Positions 1 through 8,813 of a stretch of DNA of 64,000 nt are shown here, piece by piece. Each line of letters opens with the position of its first letter. The stretch's first letter is position 1. A model generated the notes under the pieces. That model worked only from the letters and a program-made list of their open reading frames with translations. It was not told the origin of the DNA and made no database searches. The DNA lies in contig NZ_SMGP01000003.1 in the NCBI RefSeq assembly GCF_004339745.1, positions 186,001 to 250,000 on the forward strand, read 5' to 3'. This stretch comes from Paraburkholderia sp. BL9I2N2 (lineage in GTDB: Bacteria; Pseudomonadota; Gammaproteobacteria; Burkholderiales; Burkholderiaceae). The translations under genes and the position numbers were made by a program.

Positions 1-190
1 GCAGCTTCATTTTCTCGCTGACGGCGAGCGAATTCGCTTCCGAGTTGGTCCCGAAAACAGCGAGTCCGACGTCCTGCTCGATCAGCCATCGGCAATGACG
101 GACATAGCGGTCGTGATCCGGAAGAAGGTCTCTTGTGAACGGCGTGACCACGGGCGAGTAAACGCCGCGGGGTCGGTTGACTGAAGTCAT
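1..190 (-). CDS. Dihydrodipicolinate synthase/aldolase family protein (DapA-like), N-terminal part
   Basis: Partial gene that starts with ATG at 190 and runs leftward off the window. The visible 63 residues begin MTSVNRPRGVYSPVVTPF, the usual first beta-strand of the DapA/N-acetylneuraminate lyase TIM barrel, and include GTNSEANSL, which corresponds to the family motif GTTGE(F/N) that binds the carboxylate of the keto acid. The catalytic lysine lies outside the window. Members cleave or dehydrate 2-keto-3-deoxy sugar acids or make dihydrodipicolinate. The adjacent sugar-acid dehydratase and dehydrogenases favour a catabolic aldolase or dehydratase role over lysine synthesis. It is co-directional with the 2-hydroxyacid dehydrogenase 42 bp upstream, so the two are probably one transcript. 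Confidence 0.8.
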   Translation of the reverse strand, partial: MTSVNRPRGVYSPVVTPFTRDLLPDHDRYVRHCRWLIEQDVGLAVFGTNSEANSLAVSEKMKL

Positions 191-231
191 CGCGTGTTCC
201 TTTTGATTGAAGTGAGCGTGTTTCGCGCCAT

Positions 232-1230
232 TCAGCCCGGGATCTGTTGCGCAGACGAGCGGGCGTGGAGCGCTTCGGGATTGACACAGGTCGACGAGAG
301 TTGGCCGTCGAGTGCGTCGATGAGATTGCGTACCGCGCGCATGGCCATGTTTTCGCGCGTCTGTTGCGTAGCGGAACCGATATGCGGCACCGCTACCACG
401 TTCGGCAACTGGAGCAGCGGCGAGTCCGGCGACACCGGTTCGCGTTCGAACACATCGAGACCGGCGCCGCGAATGCGGCCTTCACGAAGATGTTCGATGA
501 GGGCGACTTCGTCGACGACCTGGCCGCGAGCGCAGTTGATGAGGATCGCCGACGGCTTCATGGTCCCGAGCTCGGCGCTGCCGATCAGCCGCTCGGTGGC
601 GGGCGATAGCGGCACAAGCACGCAAACGAAGTCCGCAGTCGCGAGCAATTCGGGAAGCGGCCGCCATTGCGCGCCGTAGCGCTCCTCCGCTTCCGGGTTG
701 CGGGAGCGATTGGAATAGATCACGTCCATGCCGAAGCCGAGGGCGGCGCGCTTGGCGACCGCGCTGCCAATGCGCCCAAGCCCGACGATTCCCAGCGTTT
801 TGTGGTGCACGTCGACACCGAATTGCGCCTCGCCGACAGTACGCGTCCATTGGCCGCGCCGTGTCCAATCGGCAAGTTCCGAAATGCGCCGGGCGGTTGC
901 GAGGATCAGGCTGAATACGAGATCGGCGGTGGTTTCGGTGACTTCTTCCGGTGTATTCGTCAGTACGATGCCGCGGCGTGAGAGTTCGGGGACATCGAAC
1001 GCATCGAAGCCGGCCGAAATCGTGGACGCGACCTCGAGTAGAGGCGCCGCATCGAGGATCTCCGGCGTTATCTTGAGATTGTTGCCGACCATTGCGTGAG
1101 CCGCGCTCAAGGCATGCCTGAACGGCGCGAGGTCGCCGGATGAAACGTCGACCAGCTCGACGGAGCAGTGCTCACGAAGGAGCCCCAGCACGGCAGGAGG
1201 CAACGAACGATAGGCCACGACATGCTTCAT
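232..1230 (-). CDS. D-2-hydroxyacid dehydrogenase (NAD(P)-dependent)
   Basis: A 332-residue protein when started at the ATG at 1230 (MKHVVAYRSL). A longer frame reaching 1353 would overlap the divergent promoter and has an atypical N-terminus, so I reject that start. The Rossmann motif GLGRIGSAVAKRA is present, as are the catalytic segments of the family: NCARGQVVDE (Arg), GLDVFEREP (Glu) and PHIGSATQQTRENM (His). Members reduce glyoxylate, hydroxypyruvate or 2-ketogluconate. The neighbouring sugar-acid genes suggest a 2-keto sugar acid or hydroxypyruvate-like substrate, but the exact one cannot be read from the sequence. It is divergent from the IlvD-type dehydratase and shares the 1231-1372 control region with it. 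Confidence 0.85.
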   Translation of the reverse strand: MKHVVAYRSLPPAVLGLLREHCSVELVDVSSGDLAPFRHALSAAHAMVGNNLKITPEILDAAPLLEVASTISAGFDAFDVPELSRRGIVLTNTPEEVTETTADLVFSLILATARRISELADWTRRGQWTRTVGEAQFGVDVHHKTLGIVGLGRIGSAVAKRAALGFGMDVIYSNRSRNPEAEERYGAQWRPLPELLATADFVCVLVPLSPATERLIGSAELGTMKPSAILINCARGQVVDEVALIEHLREGRIRGAGLDVFEREPVSPDSPLLQLPNVVAVPHIGSATQQTRENMAMRAVRNLIDALDGQLSSTCVNPEALHARSSAQQIPG

Positions 1231-1334
1231 GAAGACCTCGGCGGAAGGCTGTTGAAGAGTGGATATGCGGCACCGACCGCAACAGAAAAGAATCGCTTGC
1301 GGAGAGACTATAAGTATCGGTAACATTCCCGTCA

Positions 1335-1350
1335 AGATTATTGATAATCT
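1335..1350. promoter_or_regulatory. Inverted repeat, candidate operator of the sugar-acid cluster
   Basis: The sequence AGATTAT-TG-ATAATCT is a perfect 7-bp inverted repeat with a 2-bp spacer. It lies 23 bp before the dehydratase start and inside the only divergent control region of this cluster. A short AT-rich palindrome of this size is typical of GntR-family operators, and a GntR regulator is encoded at 3166. The link between the two is inference. Confidence 0.45.
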
Positions 1351-1372
1351 CATCGACGATTCAGGAGCGACA

Positions 1373-3112
1373 ATGAGCGAAAAGAAAAGCGGCTTGCGGC
1401 AGGGGCTGACGAACTACGGCGATGAAGGTTTCTCGCTATTTCTGCGCAAGGCGTTCATCAAGGGGGCGGGCTATACGGACGACGCGCTGTCGCGTCCCAT
1501 CGTGGCCATCGCGAACACCGGCAGTGCCTACAACCCGTGCCATGGCAACGCGCCGCAGTTGATCGAGGCGGTAAAACGCGGCGTGATGCTGGCTGGCGGC
1601 CTGCCTGTCGAATTCCCGACGATTTCGATCGCCGAGAGCTTTTCGCATCCGACCAGCATGTACCTTCGCAATCTGATGTCGATGGACACGGAGGAGATGA
1701 TCCGGGCCCAGCCGATGGACGCGGTGGTGCTGATCGGCGGCTGCGACAAAACCGTACCGGCCCAGTTGATGGGCGCGGCGGCGGCGGGCGTTCCCGCCAT
1801 TCAGCTGGTGACGGGCGCCATGCTCACGGGCTCGCATCGCGGCGAACGGGTGGGGGCATGTACGGACTGCCGTCGCTTCTGGGCGAGTTTTCGCGGCGAC
1901 CAGATCGACGAAGCCGAGATCGAAGCCGTCAACAACCAACTCGTCGCAACGGTGGGGACCTGTTCGGTGATGGGAACGGCAAGCACCATGGCCTGCATCG
2001 CGGAAGCCTTGGGCATGATGCTGCCGGGTGGCGCGTCCGCGCCTGCCGTGACCGCCGATCGCATCCGCATTGCGGAGCGCACCGGCGCGCAGGCGGTGGC
2101 GATGATCGGGCGAGACCTGAGTCCGGCGGCCATCCTGACGCCCAAGGCGATCGAAAACGCATTGCGGGTGTTGCTCGCAATCGGCGGCTCGACCAACGGC
2201 ATCATTCACCTCACGGCCATTGCGGGCCGGCTCGGGATTCGCATCGACCTTGAGCAACTCGACCGGATGGCGCGCGAGACGCCCGTCCTCGTCGATTTGA
2301 AACCGTCCGGACAGCACTACATGGAAGACCTGCATCGTGCCGGCGGGCTGACCACGGTGATGCGCGAGATGAAGGGCCTGCTGCATCTCGACGCGCTCAC
2401 TGTGACCGGCCGTACGCTCGGCGAGGAGCTGGATGCCGCCCCGGCGAGCTTCCCGCAGGAAGTCGTCCGTCCGTTTGGCCGCCCCATCTTTCCGCAAGGC
2501 GGAATTGCGGTGCTGCGTGGCAACCTGGCGCCGGGCGGCGCGATCATCAAGCAGTCAGCGGCAAGCGCCAGCCTGATGGAGCATGAAGGGCGGGCCGTCG
2601 TCTTCGAAGACGCGGAGGATCTGGCTCGCCGTATCGACGACCCGGAACTGGACGTGGAAGCACATGACGTACTCGTGCTCAAGCGGATCGGTCCGGTCGG
2701 TGCACCCGGGATGCCGGAAGCCGGCTACATTCCGATCCCGCGCAAGCTCGGCCGCCAGGGTGTCAAAGACATGGTGCGTATTTCGGATGGCCGCATGAGC
2801 GGCACGGCGTCCGGCACAGTGGTGCTGCACGTCACACCTGAAGCGGCCATCGGCGGTCCTCTCGCGGTCGTACGAACTGGCGACCGCATTCGCCTGAGCG
2901 TGGCAGAACGGTCTATCGAACTTGCCCTCAGTGACGAGGAAATCGCGGCTCGTCTCGCCGCGTTGCCGGCGCGCCAGGCCGACCCCGATGAGCGTGGTTA
3001 TCGCAAACTCTTTCTGACCACGATCACTCAGGCCGACGAGGGCTGCGACTTTGACTTTCTGCAAGCTACCCGGATTACCGCGACCGTTCCCGGCAACGGA
3101 AACAAGGGTTAA
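1373..3112 (+). CDS. IlvD/Edd family sugar-acid dehydratase
   Basis: A 579-residue dehydratase started at the ATG at 1373 behind a good AGGAG site; the longer frame from 1259 runs through the promoter region. The iron-sulfur ligand cysteines are recognisable in YNPCHGN, GGCDKTVPAQ and GTCSVMGTAST. The segment GACTDCRRFW is characteristic of the sugar-acid branch (arabonate, xylonate, galactonate dehydratases) rather than of branched-chain amino-acid IlvD. The C-terminal ISDGRMSGTASG motif is intact. The enzyme should convert an aldonate into a 2-keto-3-deoxy acid, which the DapA-like neighbour could then process. The exact sugar acid is not determined. It is followed by the GntR regulator and the uronate-dehydrogenase-like gene on the same strand. 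Confidence 0.88.
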   Translation: MSEKKSGLRQGLTNYGDEGFSLFLRKAFIKGAGYTDDALSRPIVAIANTGSAYNPCHGNAPQLIEAVKRGVMLAGGLPVEFPTISIAESFSHPTSMYLRNLMSMDTEEMIRAQPMDAVVLIGGCDKTVPAQLMGAAAAGVPAIQLVTGAMLTGSHRGERVGACTDCRRFWASFRGDQIDEAEIEAVNNQLVATVGTCSVMGTASTMACIAEALGMMLPGGASAPAVTADRIRIAERTGAQAVAMIGRDLSPAAILTPKAIENALRVLLAIGGSTNGIIHLTAIAGRLGIRIDLEQLDRMARETPVLVDLKPSGQHYMEDLHRAGGLTTVMREMKGLLHLDALTVTGRTLGEELDAAPASFPQEVVRPFGRPIFPQGGIAVLRGNLAPGGAIIKQSAASASLMEHEGRAVVFEDAEDLARRIDDPELDVEAHDVLVLKRIGPVGAPGMPEAGYIPIPRKLGRQGVKDMVRISDGRMSGTASGTVVLHVTPEAAIGGPLAVVRTGDRIRLSVAERSIELALSDEEIAARLAALPARQADPDERGYRKLFLTTITQADEGCDFDFLQATRITATVPGNGNKG

Positions 3113-3165
3113 AGATCATATTTTCGTATAGGCTCGCGGCTTAGATCATTTTGCGGATCCTTTCT

Positions 3166-3909
3166 ATGAGCAACGCTGCCAAGCCCAAACGCTCCGCTGC
3201 ACCCACTGCGAAGACGGTCGAACGTGACCGCAACATCGACGAGACGCTGCGCAGCGTCTCAGACGAGCTCGAAGAGCAGATCGTCCTTGGCGTTCTGCAT
3301 CCGCGCGAACGGCTCGTCGAAGACGATCTGTGCGAGCGCTTCAGCCTGAAGCGCCACGTCGCCCGTCTGGTGCTGGCGGAGGTGGAGCGGCGCGGCCTGG
3401 TGGAGCGCCGCAAGAATGTAGGTGCGCTGGTCAAGTCGTTTACACCGCGCGAGGTCATTGAACTGTATGCGCTACGCGAATTGCTGGAAGCAGACGCGGC
3501 GCGACGCATCGTTTTTCCGGTCAGCAGCGAGGCGCTCGATGCGCTGACGGCAATTCAGGCAGAGCACGACGAAGCGGCCCTCGCCGGCGACCTGCGACGC
3601 GTCTTCCGCGCGAACATGGCGTTTCACCATGCGTTCTTTGCGTTGTCGGAAAGCCAGGTTCTAACCGAGGCGATTCGCGAGTATGAACGCCGCACGCATG
3701 CGATCCGTTCAGTATCCATCGTGTTTCCCCAGTATCTGGAGAAGGCTCGTGCCGAGCATCACCAGATGATCGAGGCGCTCCGGAGCGGCGACCGGGAATC
3801 GTTGATCAAGTTATGCCGGGACCACCTGGTGCCATCGCGCGATGCGTATCTCGAAGCGCATCATCGCCGCTCGGCTGGCTACGCCGTACAGAAAGGCGAA
3901 ACCGATTAG
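3166..3909 (+). CDS. GntR family transcriptional regulator (FadR C-terminal type)
   Basis: A 247-residue protein with an N-terminal winged helix (LEEQIVLGVLHPRERLVEDDLCERF, then VERRGLVERRKNVGALV) and an all-helical FCD ligand domain from about residue 90 containing RELLEADAARRI and a histidine-bearing NMAFHHAFF segment that normally helps bind metal and carboxylate. I chose the ATG at 3166 (MSNAAKPK), with GGAT upstream, over a TTG at 3151. FCD regulators commonly respond to sugar acids and repress their own clusters, so the flanking dehydratase and dehydrogenase genes are the likely targets, possibly through the palindrome at 1335-1350. Confidence 0.88.
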   Translation: MSNAAKPKRSAAPTAKTVERDRNIDETLRSVSDELEEQIVLGVLHPRERLVEDDLCERFSLKRHVARLVLAEVERRGLVERRKNVGALVKSFTPREVIELYALRELLEADAARRIVFPVSSEALDALTAIQAEHDEAALAGDLRRVFRANMAFHHAFFALSESQVLTEAIREYERRTHAIRSVSIVFPQYLEKARAEHHQMIEALRSGDRESLIKLCRDHLVPSRDAYLEAHHRRSAGYAVQKGETD

Positions 3910-3943
3910 CTGTTTTTTTACCTGAATCACGGAGAGGGTATCA

Positions 3944-4750
3944 ATGACTCGAGTACTGATCACCGGCGCGGCCGGTCACATTGGGCGCGTGCTCCGCGCC
4001 GGTTTCCAGGGCCACTATGCGCTGCGCCTCGCCGATATTGCGCCGCAGGCCGAGGCACAGGCAGGCGAGGAAATCGTGACGGCGAACATCACGCGCCTGG
4101 AGGATCTTCTGCCAGCCATGGAGGGCGTCGACGTCGTCGTGCATCTCGCCGGCATCCCCGACGAGGATCGCTGGGAGCGCATCCGCGATATGAACATCGA
4201 GGGTTGCTATAACGTGTTCGAAGCGGCGCGGCAAGCAGGCGTCAAGCGCGTGGTGTTCGCGAGTTCAAACCATGCAGTGGGTTTTCATCGTCGCGACCGG
4301 ATGATCGACAACAGCGTCGAGCCGCGTCCTGATAGCCGTTACGGCATCTCGAAGGTGTTCGGCGAGGCGCTTGGCCGGATGTACGCCGACAAGCACGGCA
4401 TGTCGGTTGCGTGCATCCGTATCGGCTCGTTTCGCCCGGACAACAGGCCGACCGTACCGCGCCACCTCTTCACATGGATCAGCCATCGCGACATGGTGCA
4501 GGTGACGCGCCGCTGTATCGACTATCCGGACTTCCACTTCGCGGTCGTGTACGGCGTCTCCAATAACGCGCGCAATCGCTGGGACAATGCCAACGTGCGC
4601 TATCTCGGGTACGTGCCGGAAGATGATGCCGAACTCTACGCGGCTGAGATCGCGGCAACGGGAAAGACGGAAGATGCGCGTGAAGCGCTGTTTCATGGCG
4701 GCCCCGGCTGTCTCGTCGAATTCGACGGCGATCCGCTCCTGATCGATTGA
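3944..4750 (+). CDS. udh: NAD-dependent uronate dehydrogenase-like epimerase/dehydratase family protein
   Basis: A 268-residue short-chain protein with the N-terminal motif TGAAGHIGRV, the catalytic YGISK (Tyr-x-x-x-Lys) and FASSNHAVGFHRRD, a segment that closely matches the SSNH(T/A)xGFY region of uronate dehydrogenases. The end of the protein (RWDNANVRYLGYVPEDDAE) also follows that family. Uronate dehydrogenase oxidises galacturonate or glucuronate to an aldarolactone. Starts at an ATG behind GGAGAGGG. The gene lies 34 bp after the GntR gene and is probably cotranscribed. Substrate assignment rests on family resemblance; another aldose is possible. Confidence 0.8.
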   Translation: MTRVLITGAAGHIGRVLRAGFQGHYALRLADIAPQAEAQAGEEIVTANITRLEDLLPAMEGVDVVVHLAGIPDEDRWERIRDMNIEGCYNVFEAARQAGVKRVVFASSNHAVGFHRRDRMIDNSVEPRPDSRYGISKVFGEALGRMYADKHGMSVACIRIGSFRPDNRPTVPRHLFTWISHRDMVQVTRRCIDYPDFHFAVVYGVSNNARNRWDNANVRYLGYVPEDDAELYAAEIAATGKTEDAREALFHGGPGCLVEFDGDPLLID

Positions 4751-4953
4751 GGGCGGCGGTCTATCGTCGGAACGATTGCACCGCGTTAAAGCAGGTACTC
4801 GTGGATCAGCTTCCTTCATGAGCCTGCGACAGGAAGCAGTTGGACGTTGAGCCTGTGCGTCCACACTCGAGTCCCGCTGCGAAAGTGCGCCTCGGTTCGC
4901 ACCGGTCGCACTTGTTCGCAGGGGAGATCTTCAGGCGACTTCCCGCGCCCCGT

Positions 4954-5655
4954 TCATCCGACCAGCGGGCCCACCTCGAAACTGAAGTTTGCAACGCCAT
5001 CCACTCCACCTGCGACCTTGTCGCCTGGGCGTAGTGCGCCGACGCCGGCGGGTGTTCCGCTGAAGATCAGGTCTCCCGGCTTCACGGTCACGGCCTGAGA
5101 CACGTAACTGATGATGTCCGCGACAGGCCAGATCATTTCGCTGAGATCGCCTTGCTGACGGACTTCTCCGTTCACGGACAACCATATGCGGCCACTGGAT
5201 GGATGCCCCGCCTCGGACGTCGGTTTGATCTCGCTCACTGGCGCAGACGCGTCGAAGCCTTTCGCCCAGTCCCACGGGCGGCTCAGTTTCTTCGCCGTCG
5301 CCTGAAGATCCCGGCGTGTCAGATCGACACCGACTCCATAGCCCCAGACAAAATCGAGTGCGTCTTCGCGGGCGATGATCTTTCCTTCCTTGCCGATCGC
5401 AATGACGAGTTCAATCTCGTGGTGCAAGTCGGAGGTCAGGGGCGGATACGGAAGGACGCCGGTCGCTGGCACGACTGCATCGGCAGGCTTGGAAAAAAAG
5501 AACGGCGGGTCCCGGTCCGGGTTGGCGCCCATTTCACGCGCATGCTCTGCGTAGTTGCGTCCGACACAGAACACGCGGCGCACGGGAAATCGGCTCGTCG
5601 AACCGCTGACAGCAACGGAGGTGATCGTGGGTGGTGTCACCGAGTATTCGGTCAT
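4954..5655 (-). CDS. Fumarylacetoacetate hydrolase family protein (fumarylpyruvate hydrolase-like)
   Basis: A 233-residue FAH-fold enzyme. The start at 5655 (MTEYSVTPP) precedes the domain; the frame is open further upstream but without family similarity. RVFCVGRNYAEHAREMG and PPFFFSKPADAVV are the usual N-terminal signature of the fumarylpyruvate hydrolase/acylpyruvase branch. HHEIELVIAIG supplies the metal-binding carboxylates and GDLIFSGTPAGVG the C-terminal motif. Members hydrolyse fumarylpyruvate in gentisate degradation or related acylpyruvates. No gentisate dioxygenase is nearby, so the role here is open. It is convergent with the uronate-dehydrogenase-like gene, with about 200 bp of unremarkable sequence between them. 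Confidence 0.82.
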   Translation of the reverse strand: MTEYSVTPPTITSVAVSGSTSRFPVRRVFCVGRNYAEHAREMGANPDRDPPFFFSKPADAVVPATGVLPYPPLTSDLHHEIELVIAIGKEGKIIAREDALDFVWGYGVGVDLTRRDLQATAKKLSRPWDWAKGFDASAPVSEIKPTSEAGHPSSGRIWLSVNGEVRQQGDLSEMIWPVADIISYVSQAVTVKPGDLIFSGTPAGVGALRPGDKVAGGVDGVANFSFEVGPLVG

Positions 5656-5744
5656 GGTAAGCCTCGCAAGTAGTATTAGCCTACCTACGATATCGCCCTG
5701 CGAACCTGCCGAGCAGGACAAATCCGCTGAACACCAGGACGATC

Positions 5745-6704
5745 TTACGGTGCTTCCTTGCGCGCGGTTGCCCCGCCGTTTCGTTGACCCGCACTCCGGT
5801 GCATGTCGCGAAAGTCGCTCGGAGACTGACCGACCGACTGACGAAACCGCCTCGAAAAATAGGCCTCGTCTCGATAGCCGACCAGAAACGCGATGTCCTT
5901 GATGCGCCGGTTGTCGTTTGCCAGCAGTTCCTTTGCGCGTGCGATGCGTCGCTCGGTCACCCACTCGACAAACGTCCGGCCCGTCTCTTTCTTGATCAGA
6001 TGCGCAAGATAGTTCGGCGATAGAAACGCAGCGGCGGCGGCAGAGGTCAGAGACAGCGCGTTGCTCGCAAGATGGGCATCGACATGACGGTCCACACGGA
6101 CCAGAGCATCTCGTCGGCCGAGTCTCTGGACGTTACGCGAGGAAAGCCGAAGTAGCTGATCCGCGTGTCGCTGGCATACGATCCCAATCAACTGGAGAAG
6201 GTATCCGCGCAGGAGGGCGCTCGCACCAAAGCGCCGTGTCTCATTGACCTCCAGCATACGTGACAGAACCGGCTCGATTTCGGCGAGATCGGCGTCCGCC
6301 AGAATGAAGTCGATGTACTCCTGAAGCCTGAACGGCGCGAGTTCGGGTGCCTGCGTAATCGACACATCCTCGAGGTCCAGGGGACCCGCGACTCCGTCCG
6401 TATTGGCGCGTAGAAACGCTTGCGTAAAGTTGATGACAATGAAGCGCGAATGCGCGGGGTGCGGTATCAGATGCAAGCGATGCGGCAGGATAAAGGCGAC
6501 CGCACCCGCAGGAAAAGGTCGGCGTACTCCGCCGATGTGCTGTTCGGTATCGCCGCCGAGGTTGATCTGAATCTGAAAATATTCGTGCTTGTGCGGCTCT
6601 TCAATTGCGGGGCGTGAGGCTTGGTCGCGTATGTAGAAATCGAGGCGATCGCTTCGCTCAGGCATCGCGTAAGTGCGTGATGCCGCCGCCCGTGAAGCCT
6701 TCAT
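5745..6704 (-). CDS. AraC family transcriptional regulator with cupin-type sensor domain
   Basis: A 319-residue regulator. The N-terminal half looks like an AraC cupin arm (EPHKHEYFQIQINLGG, then FPAGAVAFILPHRLHLIPHP). The C-terminal 100 residues carry two helix-turn-helix motifs (SAAAAAFLSPNYLAHLIKKE and IKDIAFLVGYRDEAYFSRRF). I start it at the ATG at 6704 because GGAG lies 9 nt upstream; a TTG at 6719 is in frame but less likely. It is co-directional with the FAH hydrolase 89 bp downstream and may control it; this is inferred from position only. Confidence 0.85.
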   Translation of the reverse strand: MKASRAAASRTYAMPERSDRLDFYIRDQASRPAIEEPHKHEYFQIQINLGGDTEQHIGGVRRPFPAGAVAFILPHRLHLIPHPAHSRFIVINFTQAFLRANTDGVAGPLDLEDVSITQAPELAPFRLQEYIDFILADADLAEIEPVLSRMLEVNETRRFGASALLRGYLLQLIGIVCQRHADQLLRLSSRNVQRLGRRDALVRVDRHVDAHLASNALSLTSAAAAAFLSPNYLAHLIKKETGRTFVEWVTERRIARAKELLANDNRRIKDIAFLVGYRDEAYFSRRFRQSVGQSPSDFRDMHRSAGQRNGGATARKEAP

Positions 6705-6795
6705 GGCTGCATGCTCCAATTGATTCAGGGTACTGTATCAGACCATATGTCGTCGTGTGCAGACGCACCGCTGTGAAGCGGTGGGCGCAGGCCGC

Positions 6796-7662
6796 TCAGT
6801 CGTTGTGCAGCGTGTCGATAATCGCCTGCGTGATGCCGCGCCGGTCATACGACGCGCGCTGGATCATGCCGACCGTGCGCAGCACCGGCGAATTCGAAAT
6901 CGGCAGCACGCGTAGTAAGGGATCGTTTTGCCAGTTGCCGCGATGCAGAAGCGGCAGCACCGCGACGCCGACATTTTCGCGCACCAGCGCGACGATTGTC
7001 TCGATCGAGTTGAGTTCGAGGTATTCGTTGACCGTCAGGCCGACTGTCTGCAGTGCATGCTCGACGACGCGCCCGGTGCGCACCCGCCGGTCGAAGCGCA
7101 GAAAGGGGTGGCTGCGCAGAATTCGCCGCGGGTCGTTGTCACCGATTTCGCGGCTGACCACCAGCATCAGTGGCTCCGTGTATAGCGTCGTCCACTTCAG
7201 CGTGTCAGGCAGCGTCATGTCGGCACGCGCGACGACCGCCGCGATATCGACCTCACCCGCCTCGACCATCCGCGCCAGTTCGTCGGAGCGCGACGACAGC
7301 AGCCGCACATCCAGTTGCGGATGCGCGGCCTTCAATCGCGCGATGACCAGCGAGAGCGCGCCGATCACCGACACCACCGCGCCGATGGTCACCGGCCCGA
7401 CCATCGAGTCCGCCGGCGTCGCTTCGAGTTCGTCCAGGAGGTCGAAAATCTGCTCGACCTTCGGCCAGATATCTTGTCCGTGGCGGCTCAGCGCGATCTG
7501 CCGACCGCTGCGGTCGAACAACTGGCGGCCGAGCGCCTGTTCGAGCCCGCGCATCTGCAAGCTGACCGCCGCCTGGGTCAGCGCGACGCTCCTGGCCGCT
7601 GCCGCGAATGATCCGGTGCGCGCGATGGCCCGAAAGGTTCTCAACATGCGCAGGGTCGGCAT
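6796..7662 (-). CDS. LysR family transcriptional regulator
   Basis: A 288-residue protein with the LysR winged helix at residues 1-60 (MLRTFRAIARTGSFAAAARS, TQAAVSLQMRGLEQALG) and a periplasmic-binding-protein-like effector domain from about residue 90 (VTIGAVVSVIGALSLVIARL). It is transcribed divergently from the ABC importer/gamma-glutamyltransferase operon, the usual arrangement for a LysR activator and its target. The 128-bp gap contains an AT-rich palindrome at 7698-7711. The ligand is unknown but is plausibly a peptide, amino acid or glutathione derivative given the target operon. Confidence 0.88.
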   Translation of the reverse strand: MPTLRMLRTFRAIARTGSFAAAARSVALTQAAVSLQMRGLEQALGRQLFDRSGRQIALSRHGQDIWPKVEQIFDLLDELEATPADSMVGPVTIGAVVSVIGALSLVIARLKAAHPQLDVRLLSSRSDELARMVEAGEVDIAAVVARADMTLPDTLKWTTLYTEPLMLVVSREIGDNDPRRILRSHPFLRFDRRVRTGRVVEHALQTVGLTVNEYLELNSIETIVALVRENVGVAVLPLLHRGNWQNDPLLRVLPISNSPVLRTVGMIQRASYDRRGITQAIIDTLHND

Positions 7663-7697
7663 CGCTCATCCCCAAGAAAAAGTTAAGTATCAGTAAG

Positions 7698-7711
7698 AAA
7701 TATTAATATTT
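7698..7711. promoter_or_regulatory. AT-rich palindrome in the LysR/ABC divergent region
   Basis: AAATATT-AATATTT is a perfect 14-bp palindrome about 35 bp upstream of the LysR start and 80 bp before the ABC operon. It stands out against the high-GC background and is a reasonable LysR recognition site or promoter element; no direct evidence beyond position. Confidence 0.35.
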
Positions 7712-7790
7712 TCTGTCGTGAAGCGCACCACATAATCGCCGCGAGGACAGCCTTGAACAGGACTACCAGCTCGATATGGAGTTTCCCAGC

Positions 7791-8813
7791 ATGACCGATG
7801 CCGCCCGCCGACCGGTTCTGGAGGTGCGCGGCTTTTCGTTGAAGTTCTCGCGCGCTGCCGAGGTACCGAACCTCGTCCACGACGTGTCGTTCTCAGTCGG
7901 CACTGGCGAGACACTATGCATCGTCGGTGAATCGGGTTGTGGCAAGAGCGTGACGTCGCTCGCGCTGATGGGTCTGCTCGCGAGCCCGCCTGCACAACGC
8001 GTCGCCGGCACCGCGCATTTCGAAGGCAAGGACCTGTTCTCGCTAACCGAGCGCGAACTGGCTGATATTCGCGGCAACCGGCTGTCGATGATCTTTCAGG
8101 AGCCGATGACGTCGCTGAACCCGGCGTTCACGGTCGGCGACCAGATCGCCGAAAGCATCCGGCGACATCGCGATGTCGAGCGCGGGCAGGCGCGCGAGCA
8201 GGCGCTCGAAATGCTGCGGCTCGTGCGGATCCCGGCGCCGGAAACCCGGCTCGATGCGTACCCGCATCAGCTCTCCGGCGGTATGCGCCAACGCGTGATG
8301 ATTGCGATGGCGCTCGCGAACCGCCCGCGCCTGTTGATCGCCGACGAGCCGACGACCGCACTCGACGTGACGATCCAGGCGCAGGTGCTGGCGCTCGTGA
8401 AAAATCTGCAAGCCGAGACCGGCACCGCGATGGTGTTGATCACGCACGATCTTGGCGTCGTCGCTGAAGTCGCCGACCACGTCGCGGTGATGTACGCGGG
8501 CCGCATCGTTGAATACGGCACCGTTGCCGATCTGTTCGACGACCCGCAGCATCCCTACACGATCGGCCTGATGGGCGCGATTCCGTCGGTCGGTAAGCGC
8601 GAAGGCGCGCTCGCGACGATCCGCGGTTCGGTGCCGTCGCCCGAGTTGATGCCGAACGGCTGTCGCTTCGCGCCGCGCTGCCCCTTCGCCGAGCAACGCT
8701 GCATCGACGCCGCGCCGCCCGACAAGATGATAGCCGGTGTGCATCGCGTCGCGTGCTGGCTCGCTCCGGTCGAACAGGTTGCCGCGCCGCTGTTGCGCAA
8801 GGAAATTGCATGA
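7791..8813 (+). CDS. Oligopeptide-type ABC transporter ATP-binding protein (DppD/OppD-like)
   Basis: A 340-residue ATPase with Walker A GESGCGKS, signature LSGGMRQR, Walker B LLIADEPTTALD and H-loop ITHDLGVVAE. The C-terminal extension contains the oligopeptide-type cysteine cluster (NGCRFAPRCPFAEQRC), which in DppD/OppD proteins accompanies a [4Fe-4S] site. I chose the ATG at 7791, with GGAG 9 nt upstream; an in-frame ATG at 7776 is possible. The first gene of a six-gene operon, overlapping the second ATPase by 4 bp. It powers import of peptides or related solutes across the inner membrane. Confidence 0.92.
   Translation: MTDAARRPVLEVRGFSLKFSRAAEVPNLVHDVSFSVGTGETLCIVGESGCGKSVTSLALMGLLASPPAQRVAGTAHFEGKDLFSLTERELADIRGNRLSMIFQEPMTSLNPAFTVGDQIAESIRRHRDVERGQAREQALEMLRLVRIPAPETRLDAYPHQLSGGMRQRVMIAMALANRPRLLIADEPTTALDVTIQAQVLALVKNLQAETGTAMVLITHDLGVVAEVADHVAVMYAGRIVEYGTVADLFDDPQHPYTIGLMGAIPSVGKREGALATIRGSVPSPELMPNGCRFAPRCPFAEQRCIDAAPPDKMIAGVHRVACWLAPVEQVAAPLLRKEIA

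Noticed and set aside
1259..1372. N-terminal extension of the IlvD-type dehydratase
   Set aside because: It reads through the divergent promoter and a palindrome, while a good AGGAG precedes the ATG at 1373 where family similarity starts.
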